This document shows, one piece after another, positions 40,610 through 40,886 of a stretch of DNA of 40,886 nt. The translations under genes were made by a program, and so were the position numbers. Source of the DNA: Fibrobacter sp. (lineage in GTDB: Bacteria > Fibrobacterota > Fibrobacteria > Fibrobacterales > Fibrobacteraceae). Position 1 is the first letter of the stretch, and each line of letters opens with the position of its first letter. The stretch covers positions 1-40,886 of the forward strand of contig JAAZFC010000014.1 in the NCBI GenBank assembly GCA_012511955.1. Direction: 5' to 3'. The notes under the pieces are model-generated. The model was not told where the DNA came from and made no database searches. It saw only the letters and a list, made by a program, of their open reading frames with translations.

Positions 40610-40886
40610 CTAAAGACTTCTAAGTCTTTCTTCGGGATTTAGTAGAGTTACTAAACGAAACGAGAGCAGATTGTTCATAACCACTACTTCGCCTTTAGCT
40701 ATGGTTTTACCATTTACCACTAAATCCACATTTTCCCCTGCAATGCGGTCAGTGGGAATTATAGAGCCATTTTGTAAATCTAAAAGTTCGCGAACAGTAA
40801 TTTTAGAATGCCCTATAACCATAGAAACATCAAATATTACATCTTGCAAATTCTCTACATCTAAACTTTTTCGAGAGGATTTGTGA
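40610..40886 (-). CDS. FliN/SpoA-domain protein, 5' end beyond the window
   Basis: C-terminal part (91 residues seen) of a SpoA-domain protein: VIFDVSMVIGHSKITVRELL, LQNGSIIPTDRIAGENVD, LVVNGKTIAKGEVVVMNNL and the terminal LLNPEERLRSL. This is the FliN/SctQ C-ring fold, where the final LNPEERLRSL-like tail is common in FliN. The frame stays open across the window edge (SLDVENLQDV precedes the visible TTG at 40849), so the TTG is not the start. It may be a flagellar motor switch component or a type III secretion C-ring part; neighbouring genes that would decide this lie outside. Confidence 0.85.
   Translation of the reverse strand, partial: HKSSRKSLDVENLQDVIFDVSMVIGHSKITVRELLDLQNGSIIPTDRIAGENVDLVVNGKTIAKGEVVVMNNLLSFRLVTLLNPEERLRSL

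Noticed and set aside
1-40886. tRNA, rRNA, CRISPR array, transposon or prophage
   Set aside because: No cloverleaf, spaced direct repeats, inverted terminal repeats or transposase/integrase motifs were seen in any gap.

Overview
The window looks like a chromosomal segment from a cellulose-degrading Gram-negative bacterium of the Fibrobacterota (Fibrobacter-like lineage), AT-rich in base composition. The evidence is the Fib_succ_major (FISUMP, TIGR02145-type) domain with divergent InlB-type repeats, three secreted proteins ending in Por/type IX-like C-terminal sorting domains, Ser/Gly/Pro linkers in a GH8 cellulase, and outer-membrane barrel proteins. Genus cannot be fixed from the sequence alone. 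The right end holds a FliN/SpoA-type gene, which points to a motile or secretion-competent relative rather than a strictly non-flagellated species. No tRNA, rRNA, CRISPR array, transposase or prophage gene was seen, and no gap without a gene exceeds about 135 bases.

Layout. 1-4.9 kb: rlmN (cut by the window edge), pyrF, a small secreted protein, an EAL-HDOD signalling protein behind hisG, an OsmC-like protein, and hisE. 4.9-8.9 kb: a tightly packed minus-strand operon of a MurC-like ligase, an RluD-type pseudouridine synthase, a squalene synthase-type prenyltransferase and a membrane protein, with 4-base start/stop overlaps. 8.9-12.9 kb: dnaA, then the complete EF-P beta-lysylation set (epmB divergent from efp-epmA). 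13.0-23.0 kb: a plant-cell-wall-degrading island. It holds two Fibrobacter-type secreted proteins, the second broken by an in-frame stop; a secreted GH5 endoglucanase; a cytoplasmic CelC-like GH5 enzyme; a TrmB-like methyltransferase; and a large multimodular GH8 cellulase. A perfect CRP-type half-site pair (TGTGA-N6-TCACA) lies in front of the island.

23.0-30.0 kb: an M50 protease, rpsT, and then a five-gene unit with overlapping or nearly overlapping reading frames: MglA GTPase, roadblock/MglB protein, DUF2914-like anchored protein, a 906-residue Trp-rich outer-membrane protein with a SprA-like motif, and an Omp85/POTRA-like barrel. This is the best candidate for an undescribed system: a polarity GTPase switch co-transcribed with an outer-membrane pair. 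30.0-40.9 kb: lipA, a GYF-RDD membrane protein, rapA, a LytS/LytR-type two-component pair, a membrane GGDEF protein with a broken active site, an SDR oxidoreductase, a secreted GH3/NagZ-like enzyme, rarA and the partial fliN-like gene.

Together the middle of the window encodes polysaccharide breakdown outside the cell (GH5, GH8) and in the cytoplasm (CelC-like), with surface sorting tails. The mglA unit may serve surface organisation, motility or export. All functional statements rest on motifs read by eye; no database search was run.
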